From: Amia ocellicauda | Taxonomy: Eukaryota; Chordata; Actinopteri; Amiiformes; Amiidae | DNA: 64,000 nt | Reading direction: 5' to 3' | Assembly: GCF_036373705.1 (NCBI RefSeq) | Contig: NC_089850.1 | Span: 28,469,733 to 28,533,732 of the forward strand | Made by a program: the position numbers and the translations under genes | In this document: positions 1 to 11,690 of the stretch, piece after piece | How the letters are laid out: each line of letters starts with the position of its first letter | Position numbering within the stretch: position 1 is the first letter of the stretch | Notes under the pieces: model-generated | What the model saw: only the letters and a program-made list of their open reading frames with translations | The model's database searches: none | What the model was told of the DNA's origin: nothing

Positions 1-548
1 TTGACGGTGGGGATGGTGTTCTTGGGGACATTCCTCCTCCTCCAAACACGGTGAGTTGAGTCGATACCAAAGAGCTCAATTTTGGTCTCATCTGACCACA
101 ACACTTTCACCCAGTTCTCCTTTGAATCATTCAGATGTTCATTGGCAAACTTCAGACGGGCCTGTACATGTGCTTTCTTGAGCAGGGGGACCTTGCGGGT
201 GCTGCAGGATTTCAGTCCTTCACGGCGTAGTGTGTTACCAACTGTTTTCTTGGTGACTATGGTCCCAGCTGCCTTGAGATCATTAACAAGATCCTCCCGT
301 GTAGTTCTGGGCTGATTCCTCACCGTTCTCATGATCATTGAAACTCCACGAGGTGAGATCTTGCATGGAGCCCCAGACCGAGGGAGACTGACAGTTATTT
401 TGTGTTTCTTCCATTTGCGAATAATCGCACCAACTGTTGTCACCTTCTCACCAAGCTGCTTGGCGATGCTCTTGTAGCCCATTCCAGCCTTGTGTAGGTC
501 TACAATCTTGTCCCTGACATCCTTGGACAGCTCTTTGGTCTTGGCCAT
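1..548 (-). CDS. Tc1-type transposase, N-terminal 182 codons, 3' end outside the window
   Basis: The ATG is at 548-546 and the frame stays open to the window edge with no stop or frameshift. The predicted protein begins [15 protein letters not shown] and has the paired helix-turn-helix expected of Tc1 transposases over about residues 1-110. This is followed by the start of the DDE catalytic domain with the first aspartate in the motif LWSDETK (near residue 154). The family is normally about 340 residues, so the rest of the DDE domain is off the left edge. Because the visible half is undamaged, this copy may be young or still coding, but that cannot be judged without the missing half. Confidence 0.8.
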   Translation of the reverse strand, partial: MAKTKELSKDVRDKIVDLHKAGMGYKSIAKQLGEKVTTVGAIIRKWKKHKITVSLPRSGAPCKISPRGVSMIMRTVRNQPRTTREDLVNDLKAAGTIVTKKTVGNTLRREGLKSCSTRKVPLLKKAHVQARLKFANEHLNDSKENWVKVLWSDETKIELFGIDSTHRVWRRRNVPKNTIPTV

Positions 549-590
549 GGTGGAGAGTTTGGAATCTGATTGATTGATTGCTTCTGTGGA

Positions 591-687
591 CAGGTGTCTT
601 TTATACAGGTAACGAGCTGAGATTAGGAGCACTCTCTTAAAGGGAGTGCTCCTAATCTCAGTTTGTTACCTGTATAAAAGACACCTG
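591..687. repeat. Long palindrome inside the Tc1 element
   Basis: The left arm 591-638 (starts CAGGTGTCTTTTATACAGG) and right arm 640-687 are reverse complements apart from a few mismatches, meeting around TTAAAG. An RNA through this point would fold into a hairpin of about 48 bp. It lies between the transposase start and the terminal repeat, where members of this Tc1 group often carry such a palindrome. Confidence 0.85.
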
Positions 688-918
688 GGAGCCAGAAATC
701 TTGCTGATTGATAGGGGATCAAATACTTATTTCCCTCATTAACATGCAAATCAATGTATAACTTTTTTGAAATGCGTTTTTCTGGATTTTTTTGTTGTTA
801 TTCTGTCTCTCACTGTTAAAATACACCTACCATTCAAATTATAGACTGATCATTTCTTTGTCAGTGGGCAAACATACAAAATCAGCAGGGGATCAAATAC
901 TTTTTTCCCTCACTGTAC

Positions 919-3900
919 GTTAAAAAAAGTATTACATTCAACGTGGTGTTTTATTATATTCCTTGTTTTTCTTTAAATGCTATAAAATATTAATAATTTT
1001 GACCTTTTTTTCTCTGCATAGCTCATGGTTTATGAAAGAGGGCTGTTTCTTTGTAAATGGATATACTAATATATATTGAGATATTTGGACATTTACAAAC
1101 TGTAACTTAATAATAATTTAAAATGCATTCAAAATTGTGTGCTTGCATTTCCCCCGAGTAGAAGCTTTGTGTATTTCTCAATGGCATGCACATCAATTAT
1201 TCTTACATAAGTTGTGAAATTATTCAAATTACTTTTATTCATTTATAGCCTTCCTCTGATTATGACATGCTATTCAAATCTAAGTGCTCCACAAACCTTA
1301 AGTTTTGTTCTTTAAACAAACTTCACCAAATAAGGGAAATTAAGCAACTAAAACAAACCGAGGGATGAAAAGTAGCTAAGTATTAATTATAATCTATTAA
1401 ACAAATACAAATAAATATTTTTTTAATTTACAAATTATGAGCTGAGCTGTTCATGAGTTAATTGAACAGATTATGCATTCAGCTAAAACAATGTATCAAT
1501 TTTCTTAGGTATAACACAGGTAAAGTCTTAACAAAATCTATAAAACCTGCTGGATGATGGACCTCAATGCCCTAGTTTAAAAACCTTAAAAAGTGAGCTA
1601 GGTAACGTTAATTTGGAAACTATTTTGAGCCTACAAACTACAAGGGTAGCATATATAGAAGTTGGCAAAACAGGAATATATCTTTATGTAAAGAAAATAA
1701 GACTTCATTAATTTGCCTCAAGCATTATTATTTTTGCTATAGATGTTCTCTTTGGTAATTTGCCCAACAAGCTGCACAGAAACTCAAAATGCAGACTATG
1801 CAATGACAGTCTGGGGAGATCAGCTGTACAGTGATTGGTCTCTTGGTGGTATTTCTCCTCTCGTATCGTTTCTCTGTAAATTCTACTCAAAACAGTACAG
1901 TAGTCTTTTCTTGGAGTTCAACAATAATACTTTCTATAGCAATTTCCAATCCTTTCAAATGTACATACATTAGTGCCCAAATTAAGAAGACAACTTAGAA
2001 ATGCTATTACAACACAACTCAGCATGGAAGAATCGCTGTAAACTGCATTTATAATGTGACAGTGCATATACTTTAGCAGTTATGGTTTGGAAAACTTACC
2101 TATTCCAGTTATATCCCATTTTATTAGTTAAGGCTCCGCACACTCTAGGCATTGTGTCACAAAAAATTTGCCTCTGGCTTTTTTATTATTTTCCCCCTTC
2201 AATCCAAAATGTTTCCCATAACATTTTTACACTAGTAATATTTCTTTTTTTTTTTTTTTACTTTCCTTGACACACTCATCCCATAATCTTTATAACTGTC
2301 CAGATGGTTTCCGAACCTGTTGTTATACTATCTGGTCTAAGCATTTTTCAACTTTGTCAGGCTCTGAAATTAGCATAATAATATTGAAAAACAAACCCTT
2401 TACCCACAATTAATCCTCCTTAAGGTTACTGTGTGATTTTAAATAACTGAATTACATCATTCCAAGTTTACCTTTTCTTTTTACTATGTCCTGTCTGTGC
2501 TCTGGCAGAACAAACTCCAAACCATATTATCACCTCCACCATGTTTTTCTTTAGGCACTACAAAACATTATGACAATCCCTTGACTGTTATTCTTCTTGC
2601 ATAACATTTCAGATCAAAACATTATTTCCTCTGAAATGACACTTCATTCTCCATTGCTCTTTTCACCAATATGTAGAATTATCTTTCATAAAGTGACAGC
2701 TGGACTTGAAATTAGGAGGAAGTGCAGAAAGGGGGTATAAATGCAAATTAAATGCCAAGAAAAGATGTTGATTTGCATTATTGTGGGCAAGACTCAATAC
2801 ACCCAATGATAGACTGGCATCTATACAAACACAGCAAACTGACTGTTCCGAAATCCTAAACCTATAGTGTATAAAAAGTGTATCCCCATGAAGAAATAGT
2901 ATCTAAGAGTAAAACCAGGCAATGTGCTACCCTCCCCAGTCACCCGACTCTAACCCAGTTGAAATTGAATGTAATGAGTTTGAAAGGAGAGTGAAAAAAT
3001 GAGTGTAACCCGCAGACGTTTTGGTAGATGATGAAGACTGGATGAAAATACACCACGATACACTGTATGAGGTGTGACAGATTGCTTAGAGTATGTGCAC
3101 CTGTCGTCTTGCTAAACATCTCTGGCCTCTTCTTTGGAGTGGTCATTTTTCATACAAATATTTCGAACCTTCCTTGCTTTGTTGTATTGCAGGAAGAATT
3201 TTAGCTGACCCTAAATATTTGACTGCCTGTATATAAATATGTATTCCCATTTCTTCTGCAAGTACTGATTGATTTTCCAGACAATGAACTGGAAACAACT
3301 TGTTTAAAAAGAGATGACTTGTCTTATCTTTCACCGACCATTTGAAGTGGATTTACAAGTCTGTGTCACTGACCTTTACCAGGTATACAACATGTTTCAT
3401 TAACGATTTTGAAAACAGGCATAATTAAAGTATATCAATGACTCATGTTCATATTAAGCCAAAAATATTGTCTGCGCCCTTATGTGCCTTTATAAGAATC
3501 TCATAAAGAGTATGAGGCGCCTAGATATGTTGATATTCTCTGACATCTAGTGGTCAAATAGTTTTGGTTGGAAACATCTGTAGCTAAATGGGCAGCTGTA
3601 GTTGTCACAACAAACACGTCTTACCAACAACTAGCAACAACATATCCTTTTCTGACAGACCAGTACACAATTAACTTATTTTTCGTCAAAATATCCAGGC
3701 ATTGGTTAATTTCTAACTCGTATGTATTGAAGGAGTTCTGAGGTTCAAATGAAGAAGAAAAACTTAGTTAAAACACCATATTTAATATTAGTTAGTGATT
3801 GCATTGTGTTAGGGTAATATGACTTATTTCCCACGCAAACTCTTAACAGTAACATCACAGGGCACACTTAGTGTAGCTGCCAGAGCCCTTTATGTAATCT

Positions 3901-4199
3901 AATGTAGTCAGTCTGATCAGGCATTTAATACCTTAAACACTTAACTTCTAATTATGAGAATTCACAATTGTACAGACTAATCCTAGACCAAAATAAATGG
4001 TGCTAGAACCGCGTAACTACAGCTGTGCGCTCTGTTAACACCATTAATATCAAAACCTCAAGAGAGCTTGTTGTTGTGATACGGGGGAAATGCTAAAAGT
4101 CTTACAAAACAATACTTGGTCTAAGCTATTCCTCTTTTTCTAGCTTTGAAAGTGTCGCAATGGAGGCGCTAACGGGGCACACTTGGCTTGTCGCAGTAC
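919..4199 (-). other. epm2a: Presumed epm2a intron 1 (proximal part), no exon recognised
   Basis: Because the first coding exon of epm2a ends at 4200 on the minus strand, everything to its left is intron or later exons. I searched for laforin dual-specificity phosphatase sequence, including its HCxxGxxRS signature, and saw none. Open frames here are short and AT-rich with no recognisable homology. There is a poly-T run near 2244-2257. The remaining exons probably lie beyond the left edge. Confidence 0.55.
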
Positions 4200-4449
4200 C
4201 TTCCCAGGTGAAGTGTCCGCCGCGGCGCCGGGCGTATTTAAAGCGGAACGGCTGGGCGAAGGGCTCCAGCAGCGGGATCTCCGCCGTCCAGAAGCTCGGC
4301 TCGCTGGGGGACAGGGCGGCTTGTGTCGGTTTCATGGCCACCGCCTTGTCGGGGTCCCACTCTCCCATCTCTCGCCTGGACCCCAACACAAACACCTCGA
4401 CATCCGTGCTCTCCGGAGTCAGAATCACGCCAAACCGAAACAGCATCAT
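4200..4449 (-). CDS. epm2a: Laforin, first coding exon (CBM20 carbohydrate-binding domain)
   Basis: Laforin is a cytosolic glycogen phosphatase made of an N-terminal starch-binding CBM20 and a C-terminal dual-specificity phosphatase. This exon encodes about 83 residues: MMLFRFGVILTPES at the start matches the human MRFRFGVVVPP, and VFVLGSRREMGEWDPDKAV matches the binding-loop region of human laforin. It continues through PFRFKYARRRGGHFTWE, where the WE pair is the conserved CBM20 tryptophan site. The exon ends in phase 1 at GAAG|gtactg, the same place as the human exon 1/2 junction. Two adjacent ATGs exist (4449 and 4446); the first has an A at -3. The human N-terminus starts one residue before RFRFG, so the second ATG is equally credible. 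Exons 2 onwards are not in the window. Confidence 0.88.
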
Positions 4450-4700
4450 TTTCCATTCAGGTGTGGGAAAACGTATAGAGAAATAATGTAAGTATTCACA
4501 TTATCTGTTCGCAAGACTGGAGAAAATGAGCAGATACAGATACTCCAGTGCTACATGCCGAATGTAATGCATTAGGTTAATGTGCAACAAGCTTCAGGTT
4601 CAGTGACGACGAGTGGCTTGTGTCTAAAAATATACTGGGGTCAAAAGCACACTTGCACTTGCGCAGTAGCGCGGCTGAGACAGGACAGTCTTTCTTATTG
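4450..4700 (-). promoter_or_regulatory. epm2a: Probable epm2a promoter / 5' UTR region
   Basis: This stretch lies directly upstream of the epm2a start codon. Around 4659-4672 is GCGCAGTAGCGC, which resembles an NRF1 site but with one extra base between the half-sites. No TATA box is seen. The assignment rests mainly on position. Confidence 0.3.
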
Positions 4701-4993
4701 TGGACCTTTGGGGAAAACGGCTGTCCACATTTCAGTCTTCCTTTTTATATGTATGACTTTATAAATCCCACATGGCTACATTTCTGAACTATATACCTGA
4801 AAAAGTAACGCCTTTTGAGGAGTGTTGTGCAAGACAATAGGCTCATTAGGAAAAAAAATCTAAAAGCAAATCTGCCCTCTACTGGCTTGGAAGAGAAACT
4901 GCTTTAACTGCATGCGATTTCTCCTTTCATTAATCAATACCCTATTCAGGCACAGTGCAGTTGTTTGTTATGCATGCACTGAAAGTAAAACTA

Positions 4994-5050
4994 GATTATT
5001 TTTATTTCTTGGCAGACGCCCTTATCCGGGGCGACTTACAACATAAGTGC
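4994..5050 (-). repeat. Fish SINE/LINE-type 3' tail
   Basis: On the minus strand the sequence GTAAGTCGCCCCGGATAAGG followed by GCGTCTGCCAAG is the tail motif (GTAAGTCGCxxTGGATAAAAGCGTCTGCTAA) seen in huge numbers in ray-finned fish genomes. A second, more diverged copy in the opposite orientation is at 51070-51125. I cannot tell which SINE or LINE family it belongs to. Confidence 0.6.
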
Positions 5051-5526
5051 AAAACAAAGTGCAAAAATAAAGGCATCAATCATTACAAATTCAATTTAAA
5101 TAAAACATAGCAATTCAAAATATAATTAGGCTAATTCTACTTTTGAAATTCCTTGCAACAGGAAAACAAAACAAGACTATTTTTTTTTCAGAAAGTGTTG
5201 TCTGGATATGTTATCGCATTATCTTGCAGATTTCCAAACATGTAACTTTCACACCAATGTGATTTCTTTCTGTCCTTCAATTATTGCTTGGCACTTTAAC
5301 TGAAATTCAGTGTTATCCCCCAGTTTCTATCCTTATATAATGACTTGTGTAATTGTATGCTGTTGTATACCTCTGTCCTGGCTGACCCAGAGTCTGTACA
5401 TGAACTGAATAAAATGCACACATACGGGTGTTCATCTTATTCTGGTAATAAGAAAACGTACTCCCTCTCAAAACTATTGCTATTTCACACAAAGCTATAT
5501 AAACCAGGAAGGTCAACACATTTGAA

Positions 5527-5563
<37 letters not shown>

Positions 5564-5572
5564 CACACACAC
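5527..5572. repeat. Self-complementary TG/TA/CA microsatellite
   Basis: A (TG)n run passes into (TA)n and then into (CA)n. The CA half is the reverse complement of part of the TG half, so the locus can fold on itself as a hairpin. Confidence 0.9.
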
Positions 5573-7549
5573 TTTTTTTTTTCATTGTGCTATTGCTATT
5601 TCGATCATTGCCATTTCAAATGCACAAGGACTATACAGATCTTGACACTGTACACTGATTGTAACATGGGGTGAAGGAAAAGGACATTTTATTAATAATC
5701 AAAGTCATAAATATATGCAATGGATGGTACAACTGAAAAACCATTTAAAGTGAAGGGATTATTGAAAAATACATAACAGTGAATTGAGTGTATGATTAAC
5801 AGTTTAAACAAATTACATGGGGGTACAAATACCAGGTTTGTAGGACCACATGAGAAGCATGAATTATATATTGCATGTCTCCAACACACTACTCACTTTT
5901 TAATGAAGACCACACAGTGAAAGTAAACCTGAGTTATGATCAGATGGACTCTGAATTTCAGACTCTCACAGTTTCTCACACACCTGCATTGAACAATAGT
6001 ATATCCTGTGAATTTTAAAAGGAAGACTATTCATTGTGATACAAATATTGAGTGTTAAATGTTTGTGTATAGAAAACTGAAATACCTCAACCTAGAAAAT
6101 GTTAACATTCTGAGAATAGTATAGGTCAAATAGCCTTCTTTCAAATATCCAAATCATTTGTGCATAAGGTTATGTGAATTCCTATCCTTTTAATGCCATA
6201 CAAAATGTTTACCAAACTAAATGTGTCAGAAAGTCACTCTTCCCCACCAATGTGGTTTTCATTGATTTTATGAAGTTCAAATAATCATTTGTTTTTCACC
6301 AATAAATTACTAAAGGCTTTTCAAAGGAACCAAAACATTTGTCATCTAATCTCAAATTCTACAAAGCTGTTATTTCAATTATAGCTATATAAAAAACCAA
6401 CATTTTTAAATATGCAAAATAAATGTGTTTGTTGCATCCTAAAATGGATGCAATAATTAAAGTCAAAACTTTATAAAATTAATATTTTCAAAGATCAATC
6501 TTAAATTTGCATTCAATTTTACACTCAAGACCACTAACAAGGTGGTATTAATCAACACACTCACAATTATATCTACCCAACCAAAACAATGACCTTTAGC
6601 AAGAGGAAGAAGTAATATTTTGTTAATTAAAAACAGAACTTACATTGCCTTAGAGACACCTCAAATTATTATTGTCTTGAATATATTTGTATCAATTTAA
6701 ATGCCGTGGTCTTTCAGATTGCACATCTTATCAAATGTCTACCGTGCATTCATCTAAAATGTGAAGTATTAGATGAGTGATTAAGGCAAGCCACACAAAC
6801 TGATCTCAATACATCAACACATTACTTAGTTTCTACTTCAATAAATGCATTAAGACAGGTATATTTTATGTAAACTTTTAATCCCCTTAAGTTTAGGGCT
6901 AGTGTTCATCATTTAAAACCAAACACACACAATAAAAACTCAACTGTATAATACTGTATGGTATCATGTATAAGTTCCTGTCACCATATAGCAATTGTGG
7001 CATTGTATGTACAACAGTCTTTACCAATTGTTATACAAGTTATGAAAACGTTTAAAAGGGTGTTCTACAGAATCTTTTTCTGTTCAACCATGATACATAT
7101 AAAACATTTTAGAGATCTGTTTTAATGAAATACTGCTTGGGTTTGGATGACAAAAAATAAATAACACAAAAAACATGAACAACAACAAAAGAAAAAGGTG
7201 CAGAATTTGCATGCTGGACACAGAGAGAACAAGTTGACTTTATATAGACAAAAGCTAGACTAACAAATTCAATTCCATCAATTTGTTTTCCTATTCAAAT
7301 TGTCATGAGTTTAAGGTTGAGGACAGTCAAGAAAGAGAACTGGCCTTTTGTCCAATGACACCTCAGTCTTTCTGGTGGGAGTGACTGGGCAGGAGGATAA
7401 GACAAAACCGAAAGGCAAGGACTTACTCTAGGATTGCACTTTCCTTTCATTAAACCACATCAAAACCACAAATATAGGCCCACCCCACTGAGGATCAATG
7501 CTAGTTTAAAATTTCCTTCACATCCACTCATAGCCATCAGAAAGGATGC

Positions 7550-7633
7550 GGTACCTGGGTACCTGAAAACAAAAAGCTTCCCAGGTAGCCATACGAGTAC
7601 CTGGGAAGCTTTTTGTTTTCAGGACCCTGTACC
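7550..7633. repeat. Strong hairpin: 26-bp perfect stem plus imperfect outer stem
   Basis: The arms 7562-7587 (begins CCTGAAAACAAAAAGCTT) and 7598-7623 are perfect reverse complements over 26 bases, separated by the 10-base loop at 7588-7597. The stem extends outwards to 7550/7633 with a few bulges, giving about 34 pairs in an 84-base unit. It lies in intergenic DNA between epm2a and fbxo30. It could be a small palindromic MITE, a foldback remnant or a hairpin RNA. The strand, if transcribed, is unknown. Confidence 0.85.
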
Positions 7634-7827
7634 TGCTGGTTCCCCTATGTAATAAAGTAGGGCTTTGTTAAATTTGTTAAATAGTATTTACTGTACTGTA
7701 CTTTGTGTCCAGTGTGCAGATGTCTAGCATAAGAACTTAAATATGGTATTTGTAGTTATATTCAATGTTGTACACACACAAAAATACATTAAGGTAGTAA
7801 AACTGTTCATGGTACATTTTTGAACAT

Positions 7828-7829
<2 letters not shown>

Positions 7830-7868
<39 letters not shown>
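7830..7868. repeat. (TA)n microsatellite
   Basis: An uninterrupted TA repeat of about 19 units. Confidence 0.95.
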
Positions 7869-7874
<6 letters not shown>

Positions 7875-8812
7875 ACATACAAACTACTAATCTTTGGGGT
7901 TATTTTAAAAAACTTCTTTCTTCTGTGTCAAAAAATATTAGAGGTGCACTACAAAATTAAAAGTAAACTTAAAATTACACTTCAACAATAAAGTGCTATT
8001 GTGATCTTTATACTACAGTATTTTTTTGTTTTTGTTTGTTTTAAATTAGTTATTACAATAAGATAATGTGCACAGTCTGGAAATCCAAAACAAATGATAT
8101 AACATCTGCATAATTCAACATTGTAATGAACCGTGAAAATATCCTGCAAGCTTTCCCCATGCAACAAATTATGAGCAAGAACGTAAGGTGCATGACTTCA
8201 CACCCTACCTGTATTTAGGCCATCAGAGGATTGTTTTCTTTAAGCCTTAAATGCTGTCCTAAACCCTTGAAGTGTCAAGATTCAACTGTATGGGAGAAGG
8301 TGGGATATGGCTGGTAGAAATGATTATACAGTGCCCAGCATTTCAGATACAGAGAAGAGTGATTTATACACATTTGCTGTTTGGTCAGTTTCTAAATAAA
8401 ATCCTTGAGTATCTTGCTAAAGTGTGCATATTCTTAATATTTGTAAATTACCCAGATGAAGGGCACTCATTAAATATCAAACCATGCAAGATAATATAAC
8501 AATATACAGATATCAGAGTCCCGCAGGGAAAATTAATGATAAAGATCAAAAGAAACTTATCGTGTCCAGCAAGTCAAGTGTTATTTCATACATTAAGGCT
8601 CCTCTTTTCAACTTTAATACAGCACAGTACTCACTTTTATATAAAAAATAATTTTAACATCAAAACATTGTTTATATACACAGTGATAGATTATTTTTTA
8701 TGTATAAGTAATCTGCAGTACATTGATAAAGTATCATATTACAAAGAGGTTACGTTTGAGTGTTTTAGCTCTTTAATCAGACTGGAAGAAATAAAGTAGA
8801 GGATCTGAGTTT

Positions 8813-9016
8813 TCATGATACTGGCTTCAGAACTGATCGCAGAGACCGTCCTTCTTTAGTGAGCTCCCTTGTCACACACATGCACGGCAATGGGATTGCT
8901 TCTTCTCGCCGATCCACAGTATTGAATCTGCACTTTTTCAGATGGTCGGCCATGCTAGCAATGTTGGCAAACTTCCACTCGTGCACAGTGCCAAACGCTG
9001 TGCTGAATCTCCACAC
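8813..9016 (-). CDS. fbxo30: fbxo30 last coding exon
   Basis: Acceptor tgttccccag|GTGTGG and stop TGA. It encodes 67 residues, from VWRFSTAFGTVHEWKFANI to the C-terminus, nearly identical to human FBXO30. The intron separating it from the large exon is 500 bp and holds nothing recognisable. Confidence 0.95.
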   Translation of the reverse strand: MWRFSTAFGTVHEWKFANIASMADHLKKCRFNTVDRREEAIPLPCMCVTRELTKEGRSLRSVLKPVS

Positions 9017-11673
9017 CTGGGGAACACAATTACTTAATTAATGCCTTCTTCACAACAACGCAGGCAGCCCTAACCTCTGCTAACATAAATAAAACAGATT
9101 TGACTTATGTGCTTGTGCACCTCTGGTTTGTGTCCTCCTGTCAAACCCCGCAAGCTGAAGTGAGACGTACTCATAACTGAGTAGTCACAACCAAAGCAAT
9201 TCTGCAGTTCTAGGAAACAATGCAGAAATCAGTCCCAGCTCTACAAATTGAAATTCATTGCAGACAGTGGGGGAACAGCATACAGTTCTTCTTGATAAAA
9301 ATAGAAAATTAAAAAACAACATTCTTTCATGGAAACCCCAATTTAAATTAGGCTAATTAGACAAAAGGGGAAAAAAAATCAAAAGATAAAAGTCAAACGG
9401 AAAGATGTTTTGTAGGAAAGATGTCCCTTTGTGCAGAATAAATGTTTAAGTGCAGACTTCTTACAACAGGATCTAATATTTAATATATAAACCCCACTAT
9501 AGACACAGTTACCAACCTTGTCTTTTATCTGCCATGATGGGGGTCCACTTGGATAATGCTGCTTTTCCCACAGAAGGATGACCATTCCACGGACCTGCAG
9601 CAAGCTGGCACATACGTCCCTCATCATCCGCGATGCTCTCGACAGCTGGCACAGACTGAACCCATCAAGAAACCCAGCAATGTGCTGCAGGACCTCGAAA
9701 GGAAGATTACTCAAATGGTCAAAACGAGGCCCAAATGAGCTTGTGTTGCTCGGATTCAGTTCAGTCAATGGTGTTGGAACACTAGGCTGGACTCCAAACG
9801 ACCTAAGATGGCGGTCATGGATAATTCTGGAACCTTGGACAGAGGGGCAGAACCTTCTCTGGGAGTAGGTGCAGCCATAGTAAGCCAGAGGACACCTGTG
9901 TTCCATCCACCCATTCAGGCCAGCATGAATGTCCCCGTGAACATTTTTAAAATGAGAAGAAAATTCATCCCTCCTGAACAACTGTCCACAGACAAAAGTA
10001 AACATGGAGCGTTGCTTGGTTTGGTATCTAGCCACACATTCCAGAACCAGGTCCAGCCTGAGAGTCTGGAAGGGAGTGGGGTTGGAAAGTTGTGGGTTTG
10101 CGTGATCGCATGCAGAGGCTGAAGCGATTTCACCCACCATGGTGTTTGTCGCCAAAATGGCTGAGGGAAACGAAAAGGTCTGCGTACCAAAGTCAATACG
10201 ATAACCATCGACAAATCTACTGTCGGAAATTCCGCGGCCGCCGGGCGAGTCTCCCAGACAGAAGAGTAAGGCAGCTGTGATGAGGTCAATGCCGTGAAGA
10301 CCCATCGGATCTTCCGCCACTTCTAGGTCAGATGTGTCAACAGCTTTATCTTCCATTTTTGTGCGAAACAAATATGGGTCAGTAAACAAAGTTCTGCGTC
10401 CGTTAAACGTGAACACACTCATACCTCTGAGAATCTGGAGATTCTGTAACTTGCGCTCAAACCTTTTGTCCTCAAAGTCAATGGGCAAGTGCTGGAGTGC
10501 ATTATTCTGCAGGATTTCAGGAAGTGGGAGTGGGAGTGGTAGCGGAAATGGTAGTGGTGGCGGTGGTGGTGGTGGCTGGGAACCAGAGGGCTCCTGTGCT
10601 ACAACCGGTATGGAACGATAAGGCATCAAAGGCCTGTGTTCAGGCTTGCCAACCAGCCAAGACCCATTGATGACAGAGTGTTTAGATTCAGCAGCATCTA
10701 AATCCATTTTGTCTTGCCCCAAATTAGCCTGGCTACACTGTGCACTGTGAAAACCATTACAAAGGGGTTTCTCATCTTTAATCTTTTTTACCATGTTCAT
10801 AAGTCCTTCAGTTTCCACATCTTCTTCTCCTTCTTCTTCTAAAAACTCAAATCCATTTGGCTCTGACCACATCTTCCTGTCACTCCCACTTTCTGCTATA
10901 CAATCATGATCCATTCCACCCACCGCTCCGAGCTCACAGTCAGACTCCTCGTCATGTTCTTTCATCTCTACATTCTGCAGGTCTAACGCCTCCTCCACGA
11001 CACACACATCCCCATTCCTTTCAGGCTTTTCTTCAGGAAGACTTCCATTAATTAAGTCCATATCTCGGGTTGCATTACTGAGGATGTCCAAAGCTGCAGC
11101 TAAGCTTCTTGTCGTTTCTACTGTAGCTCTGTAAAGTTCATTATAAGACTCCTCATCCATAGCAATAATTCCATTTGTGGGTTTTTCTTCTGGTATGCTC
11201 AAAGCCACAGGCATCTTCTCACTAGCACCAGGTGGTTTATCAACATTTTTTGATACCATGGTAGCAACCTTAAGAGATTCTAGCAGCATTCTCTGATCCT
11301 GCAGTGCTAAAGCCATATCAAGTTGCTCTACTTCATCAACATCCTTGCTTAGGTTTTCATATGACTTCCTATCAGCATAGCTTACTGGCCACCGATTCCA
11401 TTCCATAGTGCAACACACCACACTGGCTGGGCATATTTCAAGGTGTTCGGCTATTTTGTTGCGAGCAACTGTAAAGGGACATCCAAAGCCACTGTTCAAA
11501 CAAGGCACTCTCTCAAGTGGGCACAGCAGACGATGCTCTTCTGCTTTACATGAATGGAAAACCGCACCGCAGACCAAAGGGCAGCCAATTAGGTCGCAGG
11601 AAACGCCAGTCTCTGGCCGGGCCATACACCTCCGGCTAACACAGTTCATGCAGTGCGTGTGCTGCTCCTCCAT
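8813..11673 (-). CDS. fbxo30: F-box only protein 30 (two main coding exons)
   Basis: FBXO30 (also called MUSA1) is the substrate-binding subunit of an SCF-type ubiquitin ligase linked to muscle atrophy. The joined exons 9517-11673 and 8813-9016 encode 786 residues from MEEQHTHCMNCVSRRC; the human protein is 745. An N-terminal Cys/His-rich TRAF-type zinc-finger region (about residues 1-110) includes CDLIGCPLVCGAVFHSCKAE and CPASVVCCTMEWNRWPVSYA. A poorly conserved acidic middle is followed by a proline-rich run at about 365-386. The conserved block with EDPMGLHGIDLITAALLFCL precedes the F-box (about 653-700, LPFEVLQHIAGFLDGFSLCQ). The C-terminus ends RSLRSVLKPVS. The internal ATG at 11673 has a strong context (A at -3, G at +4) and matches the human start. 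A possible upstream in-frame ATG in exon 1 is reported separately. fbxo30 lies between epm2a and a ZP gene, all on the same strand. Confidence 0.95.
9517..11673 (-). CDS. fbxo30: fbxo30 large coding exon
   Basis: The exon itself begins at 11690 (acceptor cttttag|GGTTGG), 17 bases before the ATG. It ends in phase 0 at GACAAG|gttggtaac after the residues WQIKDK. It carries 719 codons, including the zinc-finger region and the whole F-box. Having most of the coding sequence in one exon matches the tetrapod gene. Confidence 0.93.
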
Positions 11674-11690
11674 TTTGGGAGTCACCAACC

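Larger units (their letters stand above)
1..918 (-). mobile_element. Tc1/mariner-type DNA transposon, cut by the left window edge
   Basis: The right end is a Tc1-type terminal repeat that finishes in a TA dinucleotide after the motif CCCTCACTG. The same terminal sequence recurs in reverse at 58621-58840, which shows it is a repeat family. Between the terminus and the transposase start lies a palindrome with arms of about 48 bp (591-687). The transposase runs leftwards off the window. Similar elements are very common in fish genomes. The element lies in what should be the first intron of epm2a. Confidence 0.85.
4701..8812. other. Intergenic DNA between epm2a and fbxo30 (includes fbxo30 3' UTR)
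   Basis: No coding exon is recognised. The stretch is AT-rich and contains a SINE/LINE-like tail (4994-5050), a TG/TA/CA microsatellite (5527-5572), a hairpin (7550-7633) and a TA microsatellite (7830-7868). The part just left of 8813 must be the 3' UTR of fbxo30. I did not find a convincing AATAAA on the minus strand close to the stop. Confidence 0.6.

Noticed and set aside
4160..4491. Plus-strand open frames of about 100 codons
   Set aside because: They are antisense to the epm2a exon, whose minus-strand frame has a clear laforin match.
10334..10621. Plus-strand open frame rich in Gly and Ser
   Set aside because: It is the antisense of the proline-rich part of the fbxo30 coding exon.
11674..11688. 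fbxo30 start placed at 11688
   Set aside because: The codon there is TTG. The first ATG in the exon is at 11673 and matches the human start.
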